Shown here one piece after another: positions 6,209 through 14,124 of a DNA stretch of 20,013 nt. Source of the stretch: a virus. Position 1 is the stretch's first letter, and each line of letters opens with the position of its first letter. Location of the stretch: positions 1 to 20,013 of the IMG/VR virus record IMGVR_UViG_3300034152_000551. One strand, 5' to 3'. A program made the position numbers and the translations under genes. The notes beneath the pieces are model-generated. The model searched no databases. It was not told the DNA's origin and saw only the letters and a list, made by a program, of their open reading frames with translations.

Positions 6209-8187
6209 TGCCGGCATCCAATCCTCTACACATCAATCTCTTCCAGGGGCTCAACGTAGATCCTGGCGCGATTGACGTGCTCAAGAAGAAGATCGACGAG
6301 GCGGACGAAGCTCGCCAGGAGTGGCTGCTTCGCACCGAGAAACTGACTCGCCAGCGGTTCGGCATCAAGGGCAACAAGAAGCGTACCGTGCCGTTCCCCG
6401 GGGCCAGCGACCTTCGCATCCCGACGCAGGACAAAGCGGTCCGGCGGTGGAAGCCGAAGATCGTCTCCCTGGTCTATGATGCCGACCCCGTGGCGTACTT
6501 CAAGGCCCAGGAGCCCAGTGACGTCGAGAGCGCCCGTGTGACGGAGCAGTTCTACGACTGGCTCTTCAAGATTGAGATGAGCGAAGCACTCTACGAGATC
6601 AATCTACTGGCTGATCTGATCGCCCACCGCGGGCTGGCCTACCTTCAGATCTCGTGGGACTACGCCACTGAGGACGAGACGCGGATGCTGTATCCGCGCC
6701 AGCTGTGGCCGGACGGCGTCCAGGACCTGGAGGACATTGAGCTTCTCCAGGACATCATCCATGAGTTCGACGTGTCCCCTGAAGAGCTGGACCCCGGGAT
6801 TATCGACGCGGTCCGCGGCGGCGCCGAGGGTATTGCGCTGTTTTTCCGGGCCGTCACGCGGAACCGACCGCGGATCACGGCGCGGGATCCCGCCCAGGTG
6901 ATCATGCCCCCGCGGGTGACGGACGTGGAGGCCTCGCCGTTCGTGTGTGTGCAGCACCAGTTCGACGAGGGGTTGCTCGACTGTTACGCCCGGGACGGTA
7001 TTTTCGACCCGGACGCGGTCGCGCTGATCAAGAGCAAGATACAGGGCACCGAGATGGGCGCCAATCTGGCCAGCTCTGGGCACGATATGCGGCAGCTTGA
7101 GCTGCGTTCACTGGACAAGAAGGAAGGAATCGAGGAGGGCAAGGAAGACCAAAAGCGCGTAGTGATGTGGGAGATCTTCACTTGGTCGGCAGCGCCGGAA
7201 CGCCGGCGGATCAAGTTGTGGGTTCACCCGAAGTCGAACACGGTTGCGGCAGCGATGCCGTATCCGTTCCCGTTCCATTCGTGGCCGCTGGTACTGTTCC
7301 AGCACGAGATCACGTACAGGCGACTGTACGCCTCACGTGGACTCACCAGGATGCTCTCACCGCTGGCTCGAGAGGTCGATCGGCTTCACAACGCGCGACT
7401 TGACGCGATCTCGATCCAGCTGGCTCCAGCGTTCAAGTACAGAGCCCCGGCCGGTGCGGCTCCGCGGACGTTCCGCTTCATGCCTGGGAAGATCTTCCCG
7501 GTCTCCCAGATGACCGATCTCGAGCCGCTCGTGTTCCCGACCAACAACCTACAGGCGTTTACGGCCGAGGAATACCAGACCAGGGCGCTCGTGGAGGATT
7601 ACGCTGGGCTTGCGGACACTGCCGTCATGAATCCCCTGAGGGCCCAGGAGCGCCGGACTGCCACGGAAATCGACTTCATCACAAACCAGATGCAGGGGGC
7701 CTTCGCACTGGACGCCAAGATTTTCCAGATGTCCATGCAGAAGGTTCACCAGATGGTCTGGGAGCTATGGTACGAGTTCGGCCCTGAGCAGGTATTCTTC
7801 CGGGTGGCCAACGAGGAGATGCCGCGGCCGTTCCTCAAGTCGGAGGTCTCGCGGCGCTACGACATTGTCCCGGCTGGTACCCCGGCGAACACCAATCGCC
7901 TGCTCGAACTCAACAAGGCGCGAGAGGCCATGCAGATCTTCATGCAGGACCAGTCGGGCCTGATTGACCGTGCGGAGCTATACCGCTACTACCTGGATCT
8001 ACTGGACTTCAACCTGGCCAAGCGGGTCCTGAACTCGCCGGAGAAGGCCTGGGAGATCCAGACCATGATGCAAGCCGCGGCCATGCTACAGCAGGGTAAC
8101 CTTGGTGATCTGATGATGTTTTCCAACGCGGCCAAGGCTGCTCAGGTACAAGGGAACGTGGTTCCCGGCAGCCCGCCGCTTGCGTAA
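6208..8187 (+). CDS. portal protein
   Basis: This 659-residue protein would form the dodecameric DNA channel at the capsid vertex. Supporting features are its size, its place between terminase and scaffold/capsid, an N-terminal region VPFPGASDLRIPTQD seen in head-tail connector proteins, and a segment around residues 482-489 (RRTATEID) followed by a long helical stretch, where a T-A-[TS]-E motif is typical of podovirus connectors. The tail is Gln/Ala-rich and helical, as in the portal barrel. ATG 6208 is preferred over GTG 6196 because GGAGA (6198-6202) is well spaced and it overlaps the upstream stop. No frameshift or missing part is seen. Confidence 0.85.
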   Translation: MPASNPLHINLFQGLNVDPGAIDVLKKKIDEADEARQEWLLRTEKLTRQRFGIKGNKKRTVPFPGASDLRIPTQDKAVRRWKPKIVSLVYDADPVAYFKAQEPSDVESARVTEQFYDWLFKIEMSEALYEINLLADLIAHRGLAYLQISWDYATEDETRMLYPRQLWPDGVQDLEDIELLQDIIHEFDVSPEELDPGIIDAVRGGAEGIALFFRAVTRNRPRITARDPAQVIMPPRVTDVEASPFVCVQHQFDEGLLDCYARDGIFDPDAVALIKSKIQGTEMGANLASSGHDMRQLELRSLDKKEGIEEGKEDQKRVVMWEIFTWSAAPERRRIKLWVHPKSNTVAAAMPYPFPFHSWPLVLFQHEITYRRLYASRGLTRMLSPLAREVDRLHNARLDAISIQLAPAFKYRAPAGAAPRTFRFMPGKIFPVSQMTDLEPLVFPTNNLQAFTAEEYQTRALVEDYAGLADTAVMNPLRAQERRTATEIDFITNQMQGAFALDAKIFQMSMQKVHQMVWELWYEFGPEQVFFRVANEEMPRPFLKSEVSRRYDIVPAGTPANTNRLLELNKAREAMQIFMQDQSGLIDRAELYRYYLDLLDFNLAKRVLNSPEKAWEIQTMMQAAAMLQQGNLGDLMMFSNAAKAAQVQGNVVPGSPPLA

Positions 8188-8195
8188 GGAGGCTT

Positions 8196-8543
8196 ATGCA
8201 GTACAGGCACGGAACACCGCTGGAACGTGAACTCCTCAGCCTGGAGCCGGAGAAACGAGCCGCCCGTCTCCAAGAAGTGTGGAAGGAGTTCCAAGGAACC
8301 CGAGCGTTCGATCTTCTGACCATCACTCTGCGCGACACAGAGTGGGAGGCTCTTCAGAGGATCCGGACCAATCCATTGAAGGAAGCTAAAGTCGCAGCTG
8401 TCATGATGCACGTGGTCAACCGTATCCGCCAACAGTTCGAGGCTCTGGGTCGCGGGGGTGAGGAGAATCCCTCGTCCGTCGAATGGCAAGACGACGTGGA
8501 GTTCTGGGACCTCGATGTGAACACAGGAGAAACGAATGCCTGA
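8196..8543 (+). CDS. small hypothetical protein between portal and scaffold
   Basis: This 115-residue protein has a very strong ribosome site AAGGAGG (8186-8192) before ATG 8196. It is helical and charged (ERELLSLEPEKRAARLQEVWKEFQ), with an acidic, Trp-rich C-terminus (SVEWQDDVEFWDLDVNTGE). The end overlaps the scaffold gene by 8 nt. Genes at this position in phages are often small internal or assembly proteins, but the family is not recognised, so the function is unknown. Confidence 0.75.
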   Translation: MQYRHGTPLERELLSLEPEKRAARLQEVWKEFQGTRAFDLLTITLRDTEWEALQRIRTNPLKEAKVAAVMMHVVNRIRQQFEALGRGGEENPSSVEWQDDVEFWDLDVNTGETNA

Positions 8544-9528
8544 TGACTACCCGAAAAAGGTAGATGACCAGTTCCCGGATATCCAGCCGGGTCCTCGGTC
8601 GCTGCAACCCACGGACGAGGCCGGACAGAACGTCAACGCCGTGTCACACTTTTCTGACTATGGTGAGGGCGCAACGGCCAAGCCCATTCCGGCTCACGAA
8701 GAGGCACGGATCCGCGAGGAACAGCTCCAGGCCCAGCAGGCCCAGGGGACCGCGGATCCGACAGTCCAGCCTCAGGATGACCGCGGCGGTGGGATCGCGG
8801 CGATGGAGAAGCGGATCAATCGGCTCTACGGGCAGTGGAAGACTGCCGAGGAGGGCAAGTCCGCCATGGAAGAGCGGTACGCCGCGCTTGAGCAGAAGTA
8901 CGAGGCCCTCGAAGCCCGTTTCTCTCAGGCCGCGCGTCCGCCGGTAGCCGGTACTCCGGCTCTGCCTCCGCAGAGTCAGGTCGGTTACCCCGGCTTCCAG
9001 GGCTACGGCCAGCCCCCCAACGCAGCTCCGGTGCCTCCAGCGGCTCCGCCGGCCGGCCCCAACAACGAGGTGATGAGTGCCATCCAAGCTCTCAACGAGC
9101 GGCTCGACCGCCGTGATCAGATGGAGGCCCTCGGCGCCCAGCAGGAGCAGGCGTATGCGGCGGCTGTCGCTGAGTTCCCCGAGCTGAAGGATCAGAACAG
9201 CGCTCTGGCTCATGCCGCAAGGCAGGTCTTCCAGCGCGACCCCAACTTCAGGCTGGATCCCCAGGGACCCTACAGGGCCGTTATCATGGCCCGCGGCCTC
9301 ATGGCTGATCGTGTCGCCAACGAGGCCGGACTGGAAACCGCACGCCGGGCGGCGGCAACGCCCCAGGCGACTGCGGTGGGCACTGAAGGAACCACATTAG
9401 CCCAAATCAAGTCGAAGTACGACGCAGTACTCGAGCGCATGCAGAGAGGGATCGGCAACTCGCACGAGAACTGGAAGGAGGCCCAGGGCCTCAAGCGCGA
9501 GTACCTCGCGAGAGGAGGGCGTCTGTAA
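8536..9528 (+). CDS. scaffold-like capsid assembly protein
   Basis: This 330-residue protein directly precedes the major capsid gene, the usual scaffold position. The N-terminus is polar and disordered. Residues about 85-135 form a heptad-like coiled coil (EKRINRLYGQWKTAEEGK, ERYAALEQKYEALEARF). Then comes a Pro/Ala/Gly linker (about 135-175), a second helical segment (SAIQALNERLDRRDQMEAL) and a C-terminal basic helical end. Such a mix of coiled coil and flexible linker fits scaffolds that fill the prohead and leave on packaging. No protease motif was seen. ATG 8536 has AGGAGA at 8525-8530. Identification is by position and composition. Confidence 0.7.
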   Translation: MPDDYPKKVDDQFPDIQPGPRSLQPTDEAGQNVNAVSHFSDYGEGATAKPIPAHEEARIREEQLQAQQAQGTADPTVQPQDDRGGGIAAMEKRINRLYGQWKTAEEGKSAMEERYAALEQKYEALEARFSQAARPPVAGTPALPPQSQVGYPGFQGYGQPPNAAPVPPAAPPAGPNNEVMSAIQALNERLDRRDQMEALGAQQEQAYAAAVAEFPELKDQNSALAHAARQVFQRDPNFRLDPQGPYRAVIMARGLMADRVANEAGLETARRAAATPQATAVGTEGTTLAQIKSKYDAVLERMQRGIGNSHENWKEAQGLKREYLARGGRL

Positions 9529-9548
9529 CTACCACGTTCGGCGGTAGT
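9528..9548 (+). promoter_or_regulatory. small hairpin before the capsid gene
   Basis: ACTACC (9528-9533) pairs perfectly with GGTAGT (9543-9548) around a 9-nt loop, just after the scaffold stop codon and 9 nt before the capsid ribosome site. No T run follows, so it is not a classical terminator; it could be an mRNA processing or stability element. A chance hairpin of this size is possible. Confidence 0.35.
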
Positions 9549-9567
9549 ACAGTGACAGGAGTAGCCA

Positions 9568-11107
9568 ATGGCGTACACTTCATGGCAGGAGTTCACGTCC
9601 GGCGGTCGGCCGCAGGGCGGAACCATCGTTAGATCCTTGACCACTATGATTGCGAAGTCGTAGTGAATCGCGCCTGTTCGGGGGAACGTAGCGCATGGAC
9701 TTCGAGAAAGAAATAGCCGCTGCCCAGTTGGCCAGTTTGGTGGATACCGACGGCTGTATTTCCTTCTGGCGTCGTACGCATCCTTATGGAGTATACATAG
9801 GGCCGCGCGTGACATTTGTCAATACAGACCGTCGTCTTGTAGAACACTTTGCCAAATTGTGCGACCGACTCGGCGTAAAACATTCGCCGGTACTGTACAA
9901 GGCCCCCAAAAATCCGGAGCGGCACAAACCAAAACTTGTCTTAAATGTCTCCAAGCGGCGGGAATTGAAGATATTTTTTGGTTTTGTGTTGCGTTACCTG
10001 GTCGGAAAGAGAAAGCAAGGGGCTTTTTTGAGTGCCATCTGTACGGCCAAGTGCCACAACAAACGGGGACAGCCCCCGTGGGTTGCTGTGTATGCTGATC
10101 GCATCAACGCACTCAACCGGCGCGGTCCGAAGACGCTACCAATCGCGAGCACGTCGGGTGGAACGACGTGTGTACAGACTGTACGGCGCGGATCTCGGCT
10201 ACAAGCGAGATCAAGAGACAGTCGAACTGCCTAAGCAACGGAGGATCTTCAGGATTACATTGCGAACGTCGCCCCGAAGGACGTTCCACTACTCGCCGGC
10301 CTTCGGCAGGTGCGGGTGGACACGGCCTACGTCGAGTGGCTCGAGGATGTTCTTCCCGGTCGGGGCCACAACGCCACGATCGAAGGCATCGCATACACCG
10401 AGTACGGAGTCTCGATGCCGATCCGGCGCTTCACGCATGTCCAGACGTTCTACAACAGTGGGGCGGTTTCGGACATCGAGCGCCAGGTCGAGCACGCGGG
10501 CTTCGAGGACGCGCTCTCCTACGCGGAGCAGAAGGCGTTCCTCGCCATGCGGAACGACATCGAGCACGCGCTCCATCGTGGCTCGGCGGCCACGGGTGCC
10601 ACGTCTGCGGCTCGCCAGTTCGCTGGCCTGCTCAACGTGATCACGACCAACGCGACGAATGGGTCCGGCCTGACGCTGACCGAGAGTGTGTTCAACGACA
10701 TGCTCGAGACAGTCTGGCAGTCCGGTGAGGTCTCGCCATCCGAGATCTTCGTGAACTCGCGTCTCAAGCGAACCATCTCCGGGTACACGACCAACGTCAC
10801 CCGGAACATCGACGCGGCTGACAAGCGTCAGGTCCTCGCGACCGACATGTACGATTCCGACTTCGGAACGCTGCGTGTCTACCTGTCGCGCGACCAGCTG
10901 CGTTCCGCTACCGTGACGGCTAAGGGCAACTCGATCGCCGCGATCGACCCGACCTACTTCGTCACGGGCTGGCTCCAGACGGCCCGGCGGGAGATCCTGC
11001 CGCGCGACGGTCTCCGCGACCGCTTCCAGATGAGTGCGTCCACGACCCTCATCGCGAAGACGGAAAAGGCGGGCGCCGTCATAAAGGACTGCGTGGCCAA
11101 CATCTGA
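9568..11107 (+). CDS. major capsid protein, DUF5309/SU10-like, split by a group I intron
   Basis: Exon 1 starts at ATG 9568 with AGGAG at 9557-9561 and reads MAYTSWQEFTSGGRPQGG plus a few residues, then hits a stop at 9661-9663 inside the intron. Exon 2 opens near 10235 and reads TEDLQDYIANVAPKDVPLLAG, then YVEWLEDVLPGRGHN, RRFTHVQTFYNSGAVSDIE and LAMRNDIEHALHRGSAA, and ends at 11107. This order (a D-L-x-D-Y-I start, W-x-E-D, the long R-N-D-I-E-x-A-L helix) matches the DUF5309/SU10-type capsid family. The joined protein would have about 313-320 residues. The product forms the icosahedral shell. A GTG at 10310 could only give a truncated protein. The exact splice junction is not settled. Position right after the scaffold supports the call. 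Confidence 0.85.
9670..9694 (+). promoter_or_regulatory. hairpin abutting the endonuclease start codon
   Basis: GCGC (9670-9673) and GCGC (9691-9694) enclose GTTC (9676-9679)/GAAC (9684-9687) with a GGGG loop. The only Shine-Dalgarno-like bases for the endonuclease (GGGGGAA, 9680-9686) lie in this structure, and the ATG follows at once. It could limit translation of the endonuclease, as is known for phage T4 intron endonucleases; for this gene it is inference. Confidence 0.45.
9695..10234 (+). CDS. LAGLIDADG homing endonuclease encoded in the intron
   Basis: This 179-residue protein has one LAGLIDADG motif near the N-terminus (LASLVDTDG, residues 12-20, with Asp19 in the catalytic position), followed by CISFWRR and VTFVNTDRRLVEHFAKLCDRLG, the typical beta strands and helix of the family. 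With a single motif it should act as a homodimer, cut the intronless capsid allele and spread the intron. The region from about residue 135 on is Arg-rich and lacks family character. It is read through the ribozyme core (Q to P7), and the stop TAA (10232-10234) lies just before exon 2 in the same frame as the capsid. It differs from neighbouring genes in being AT-richer, consistent with transfer. Confidence 0.88.
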   Translation: MDFEKEIAAAQLASLVDTDGCISFWRRTHPYGVYIGPRVTFVNTDRRLVEHFAKLCDRLGVKHSPVLYKAPKNPERHKPKLVLNVSKRRELKIFFGFVLRYLVGKRKQGAFLSAICTAKCHNKRGQPPWVAVYADRINALNRRGPKTLPIASTSGGTTCVQTVRRGSRLQARSRDSRTA

Positions 11108-11118
11108 GCGTAGGACGA

Positions 11119-11150
11119 CGGGGGAGCGGGAGTAGCGTCCCGTTCCCCCG
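11119..11150 (+). terminator. strong hairpin after the capsid gene
   Basis: A 13-pair stem (11119-11131 with 11138-11150, one G-T pair) closes on a 6-nt loop 11 nt after the capsid stop. It is very GC-rich, but no T run follows, so it may be a weak or factor-assisted terminator, or a 3' stability element protecting the abundant capsid mRNA while allowing some read-through to the modification genes. Confidence 0.6.
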
Positions 11151-11180
11151 CCTGTCCGTTACTAAGGAATTAGAGATCAA

Positions 11181-11555
11181 ATGGCACGGCAAGTACAGTT
11201 CGGATCAAGAGAGGAAAAACGCCGCTTCCTCGAAGAAGTCTGTTCTGCCTTCGAGAAGGTCTGCCCCGACATGATAACCTTTATCACTCAGGTCATCGAC
11301 GACAACCGGAAGAAGCTCCGGGCGCCGGATGCCTTCAGTGCGTCGGGGCGTGTGCGTTTCAAGACGTCACTGCCATTCCACTTTCAAATGTTTGTGGAAC
11401 AGCAGGCGCGTAAACGTGGTTTGGTTGGCCCGAAGGACAAGCCCTTCCTGGCCGAGCACGACAACATGCAGCTTCTCTTCCAGATCTGGCCGGACATTGA
11501 GGTTGGCAAGGGAACGAAGAAGTTCATGGTAGACATAAAGAAGAAGGAGAACTGA
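11181..11555 (+). CDS. hypothetical protein upstream of the modification genes
   Basis: This 124-residue protein is charged, soluble and mixed helix/strand, with no signal peptide and no motif I recognise. The N-terminal half is helical (REEKRRFLEEVCSAFEKVC, FITQVIDDNRKKLR). The second half has LPFHFQMFVEQQARKRGL and ends in a lysine-rich tail (GTKKFMVDIKKKEN). AAGGA lies upstream at 11164-11168, a little far from ATG 11181. Its stop is 4 nt from the next start, so it is likely co-expressed with the glycosyltransferase and radical SAM genes. It could be a partner or a virion part; there is no direct evidence. Confidence 0.75.
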   Translation: MARQVQFGSREEKRRFLEEVCSAFEKVCPDMITFITQVIDDNRKKLRAPDAFSASGRVRFKTSLPFHFQMFVEQQARKRGLVGPKDKPFLAEHDNMQLLFQIWPDIEVGKGTKKFMVDIKKKEN

Positions 11556-11559
11556 GAGT

Positions 11560-14124
11560 ATGTCGAAGAGAGCACGGAACAAGAAGAAGTCTCCCCGCCA
11601 GGAGCAGATTGAGAAAATCAAGATCGAGACGCCGATCAGCGTCTGTATCATTATGAAGAACTGCGCCAAGCAGACCCTCAACCTGCTCAAGAGTCTGCGG
11701 CCCATCCTGGTTCACCCCATGGATGAGGTCGTGATTGTGGACACCGGCTCGACCGATGGTACGCCGAAGAAGGTGATGACCAAGGGCGTCCGGCACGTCC
11801 CGAGCCTCCGGGTTATTGAGCGCCCGGACCTGAACAGTACGGAGCTGGTCGCGAAGCTGAAGGTCTGGAAGCCGGCGCTCTTTCAGAAGTTCGGCGGATC
11901 CAAGACCTTCAAGAAGGGAATCATCCGCTCGTTTGCGGAGGCCCGGCAGATCAGCTTCGACGCAGCCCGGAACGACGTCTGCATGTGGCTGGATACCGAC
12001 GATGTCATCACGGGCACCGACGGCTTCCGCGCTCTCGTGCAGCGGTACCTGTCGGCTGGACCTGAGAACAATGCTTTCTTCATGCCGTACAACTACGCAC
12101 AGGATCCTGAGGACCTGGCTTGCACCACCGTCCTGTGGCGCGAGCGCGTGATCGACCGGCGTAAGTATCGCTGGGCCGGCCGCTGTCACGAGGTCCTGAT
12201 CCCGCGCGTCGAGGGGTACATGGGTAACCCCGGTCTGTGCGGCGAGAGGGACATTACGATCCACCACGTCCACGGTATGCGGCATGCCCACGAGATTTCG
12301 GATCTGCGGAACTACGCGATCCTCCGGGATGAGTTCGAGCGCTGTAAGGCGTCCGGTGAGTGGATCGATCCGCGGACTCTGTTCTATCTGGGCAACGCCT
12401 GCCGGGGTCTGGGGGAATACGAGGAGGCAATCCGGCTGTACGACGAGTTCGAGCCCCTGAGTGGGAACCCGGACGACCGTGTGCTGGCGTGCCTCTACCG
12501 GGCCAACATCTATCAGGAGCTAAAGCGCCCGTGGCGCTCCCTGCACCTGCTGAACCAGGCCGAGATGATCAACCCCGAGGACCCGCGGCCGAGCCTGGGG
12601 AAGGCGCAGTGCTACTTCATCATAAAGAAGTACAAGCTGGCCATCCACCACGCACAGCGGGCGATCGAAATGGGTAGGGAATTCAAGAGCTTCAACTCTA
12701 TGAACCCTGTCCAGGTCGACTATCTGCCGTGGCACCTGACGGCCATCGCGGCGAAGGAACTGAATGACGTACAAACGGCTCTTCAGGCGGCGGAGCAGTT
12801 GGTGCGGTGCCGGCCGGACGTCCGAATGTCCCAGGGCACCCGCGCGGCCCTTCAGGATTGGGCCAATCGGAAGAACCGAGCAGAGTCAATCAAGGGCGTG
12901 ATCTCTCTGCTGAACTCGAAGATCCACCAGCGGAACGCCCTAATCAACATGGAGGGACTCGACAATTTGGAGGAGTTCGGCCTGGCCAAGCCGGAAGTGA
13001 CGGTCTCTGACTCGAAGCAGAAGAAGCCCACGGTCGCCATGTTCTGTGGTGGCAGCTGGGAGGACTGGGGCCCGAAGTCGCCGGACGGGATCGGCGGCTC
13101 TGAGCAGATGGTCCGGGACCTCGTGCCCGAGCTGGCCAAACTGGGCCTCGACATCACGGTCTATGCACCCGTGCCGAAGGAGGAGCGCAGAGTCCACAAG
13201 GGCGTCACGTGGCGCCACCACCTCGAGTTCAACGACAGTCTGCCCCGGGACTACCTGGTCGGATGGCGGCACGCGCAGATCCTCCAGTTCCCGGTGCCGG
13301 CCAAGAAGCGGTACCTTTGGTTACACGACATCGGCGGCAATCAGATCTGGAAGGACCCGGCGATCAAGGCGCTCTGCTCGAAGGCGATCTTCCTGAGCCC
13401 GTGGCACAGGGAGTTCAACAGCGAGTGCCCTGACTCGAAGTGCTTCGTCTCCAGAAACTCAATCGACGTGCCCCTGATCGAGCGCGTTGAGAAGGACGAG
13501 AAGCTGCCCCCCCGGAACCCGCTGCGCTTCGTCTACAGCAGCTCCCCCGACCGCCAGCTGCACTACGTCCTCGCGGCGTGGGAGCGGGCGATGGAGAGGG
13601 GGATCCTGCCGGAAGAGGCCGAGCTGGTGATCATGTACGGGTTCAACGCCGTCTACATGGGGATGGCGGACCGGGCCCCGTACATCAATGTCTTCGGCAA
13701 GGAGCGAAGCAGGATGGACTACATGGAGGACCTCCTGTCCTGGATCGACCGGCTGCCGAACGTGGTATACGGCGGGCGAATGCCGAAGGCTGCGGTTCTG
13801 GGCTCCTTCTTGTCGTCAGGCGCCATGCTCTACACGCCCGACTTCACCGAGACGTTCTGCATCTCGGCGGCCGAGGCTCAGGCGTGCGGGTGTGTGCCGC
13901 TGACCAACGACTGTGCGGCGCTGGCCACGACGAACCGCTACGGGGTGCAGGTGCCTCGGACCGGTAATGCGGACGGCGCGTACCATCTTCTGTGCGACTA
14001 CCTCGCCAACCACGAAAAAGAGTGGAGGGATGGAGCGAGACAGGTCATGGAGAAGAATGCTCGCGAGGTCTTTTCGACAGAGGCGCTCGCGAAGGAGTGG
14101 AAGGAGGCGCTATTCGATGAGTAA
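11560..14124 (+). CDS. double glycosyltransferase: GT2, TPR and GT4 (GT-B) domains fused
   Basis: At 854 residues this is the largest protein in the window. Residues about 25-250 form a GT2 (GT-A) domain with VDTGSTDGT (60-68), the D-x-D site LDTDD (144-148) and WAGRCHEVL (about 205-213), the His-Glu pattern of GT2 enzymes that carry TPR repeats. Residues about 273-425 contain TPR-like helices (LFYLGNACRGLGEYEEAIRL, CLYRANIYQELKRPWRSL). Residues about 488-850 form a GT-B enzyme of the GT4 type, with GIGGSEQMVRDLV near its start and an E-x7-E pair, E764 and E772, in ETFCISAAEAQACGC. Two different sugars could be added in sequence. GT2-TPR enzymes such as SunS glycosylate peptides, but other acceptors are known. 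AAGGAGA precedes ATG 11560. The gene overlaps the radical SAM gene by 8 nt. Confidence 0.88.
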   Translation: MSKRARNKKKSPRQEQIEKIKIETPISVCIIMKNCAKQTLNLLKSLRPILVHPMDEVVIVDTGSTDGTPKKVMTKGVRHVPSLRVIERPDLNSTELVAKLKVWKPALFQKFGGSKTFKKGIIRSFAEARQISFDAARNDVCMWLDTDDVITGTDGFRALVQRYLSAGPENNAFFMPYNYAQDPEDLACTTVLWRERVIDRRKYRWAGRCHEVLIPRVEGYMGNPGLCGERDITIHHVHGMRHAHEISDLRNYAILRDEFERCKASGEWIDPRTLFYLGNACRGLGEYEEAIRLYDEFEPLSGNPDDRVLACLYRANIYQELKRPWRSLHLLNQAEMINPEDPRPSLGKAQCYFIIKKYKLAIHHAQRAIEMGREFKSFNSMNPVQVDYLPWHLTAIAAKELNDVQTALQAAEQLVRCRPDVRMSQGTRAALQDWANRKNRAESIKGVISLLNSKIHQRNALINMEGLDNLEEFGLAKPEVTVSDSKQKKPTVAMFCGGSWEDWGPKSPDGIGGSEQMVRDLVPELAKLGLDITVYAPVPKEERRVHKGVTWRHHLEFNDSLPRDYLVGWRHAQILQFPVPAKKRYLWLHDIGGNQIWKDPAIKALCSKAIFLSPWHREFNSECPDSKCFVSRNSIDVPLIERVEKDEKLPPRNPLRFVYSSSPDRQLHYVLAAWERAMERGILPEEAELVIMYGFNAVYMGMADRAPYINVFGKERSRMDYMEDLLSWIDRLPNVVYGGRMPKAAVLGSFLSSGAMLYTPDFTETFCISAAEAQACGCVPLTNDCAALATTNRYGVQVPRTGNADGAYHLLCDYLANHEKEWRDGARQVMEKNAREVFSTEALAKEWKEALFDE

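Larger units (their letters stand above)
9635..10236 (+). ncRNA. group I self-splicing intron in the capsid gene (ends approximate)
   Basis: The 3' half holds a recognisable catalytic core. A Q-like segment AATCGCGAGC lies at 10141-10150, and a P6-like hairpin ACGTCG (10151-10156)/CGACGT (10164-10169). R-like ACAGACTGT contains GACTGT (10177-10182), which pairs perfectly with ACAGTC (10218-10223) as P7. P8 is GATCTCG (10191-10197)/CGAGATC (10206-10212). The S element AAGAGACAGTC (10213-10223) matches the usual AAGAUAUAGUC at 9 of 11 bases. At the 5' end CACTAT (9642-9647)/GTAGTG (9660-9665) forms a possible P1 with a T-G wobble. P3 and P4 are not securely placed. Removing the element rejoins two parts of one capsid protein. 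The boundaries given are a bracket, not a measured junction. Confidence 0.8.

Noticed and set aside
10310-11107. Capsid protein starting at GTG 10310
   Set aside because: The same frame is open upstream to 10235 with conserved capsid residues, and there is no ribosome site at 10310; exon 1 with a good site is at 9568.
9568-11107. Intein in the capsid protein
   Set aside because: Exon 1 meets a stop codon, the endonuclease is in a different frame from exon 1 with its own ATG, and no intein splicing motifs are seen; RNA core elements fit a group I intron.
11524-12291. 255-residue minus-strand open frame
   Set aside because: Antisense to the GT2 domain, whose active-site motifs are intact on the plus strand.
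13913-14116. In-frame N-terminal extension of the radical SAM protein
   Set aside because: It overlaps the GT4 domain end, is Arg-rich and lacks a ribosome site, whereas ATG 14117 has AAGGAGG at good spacing.
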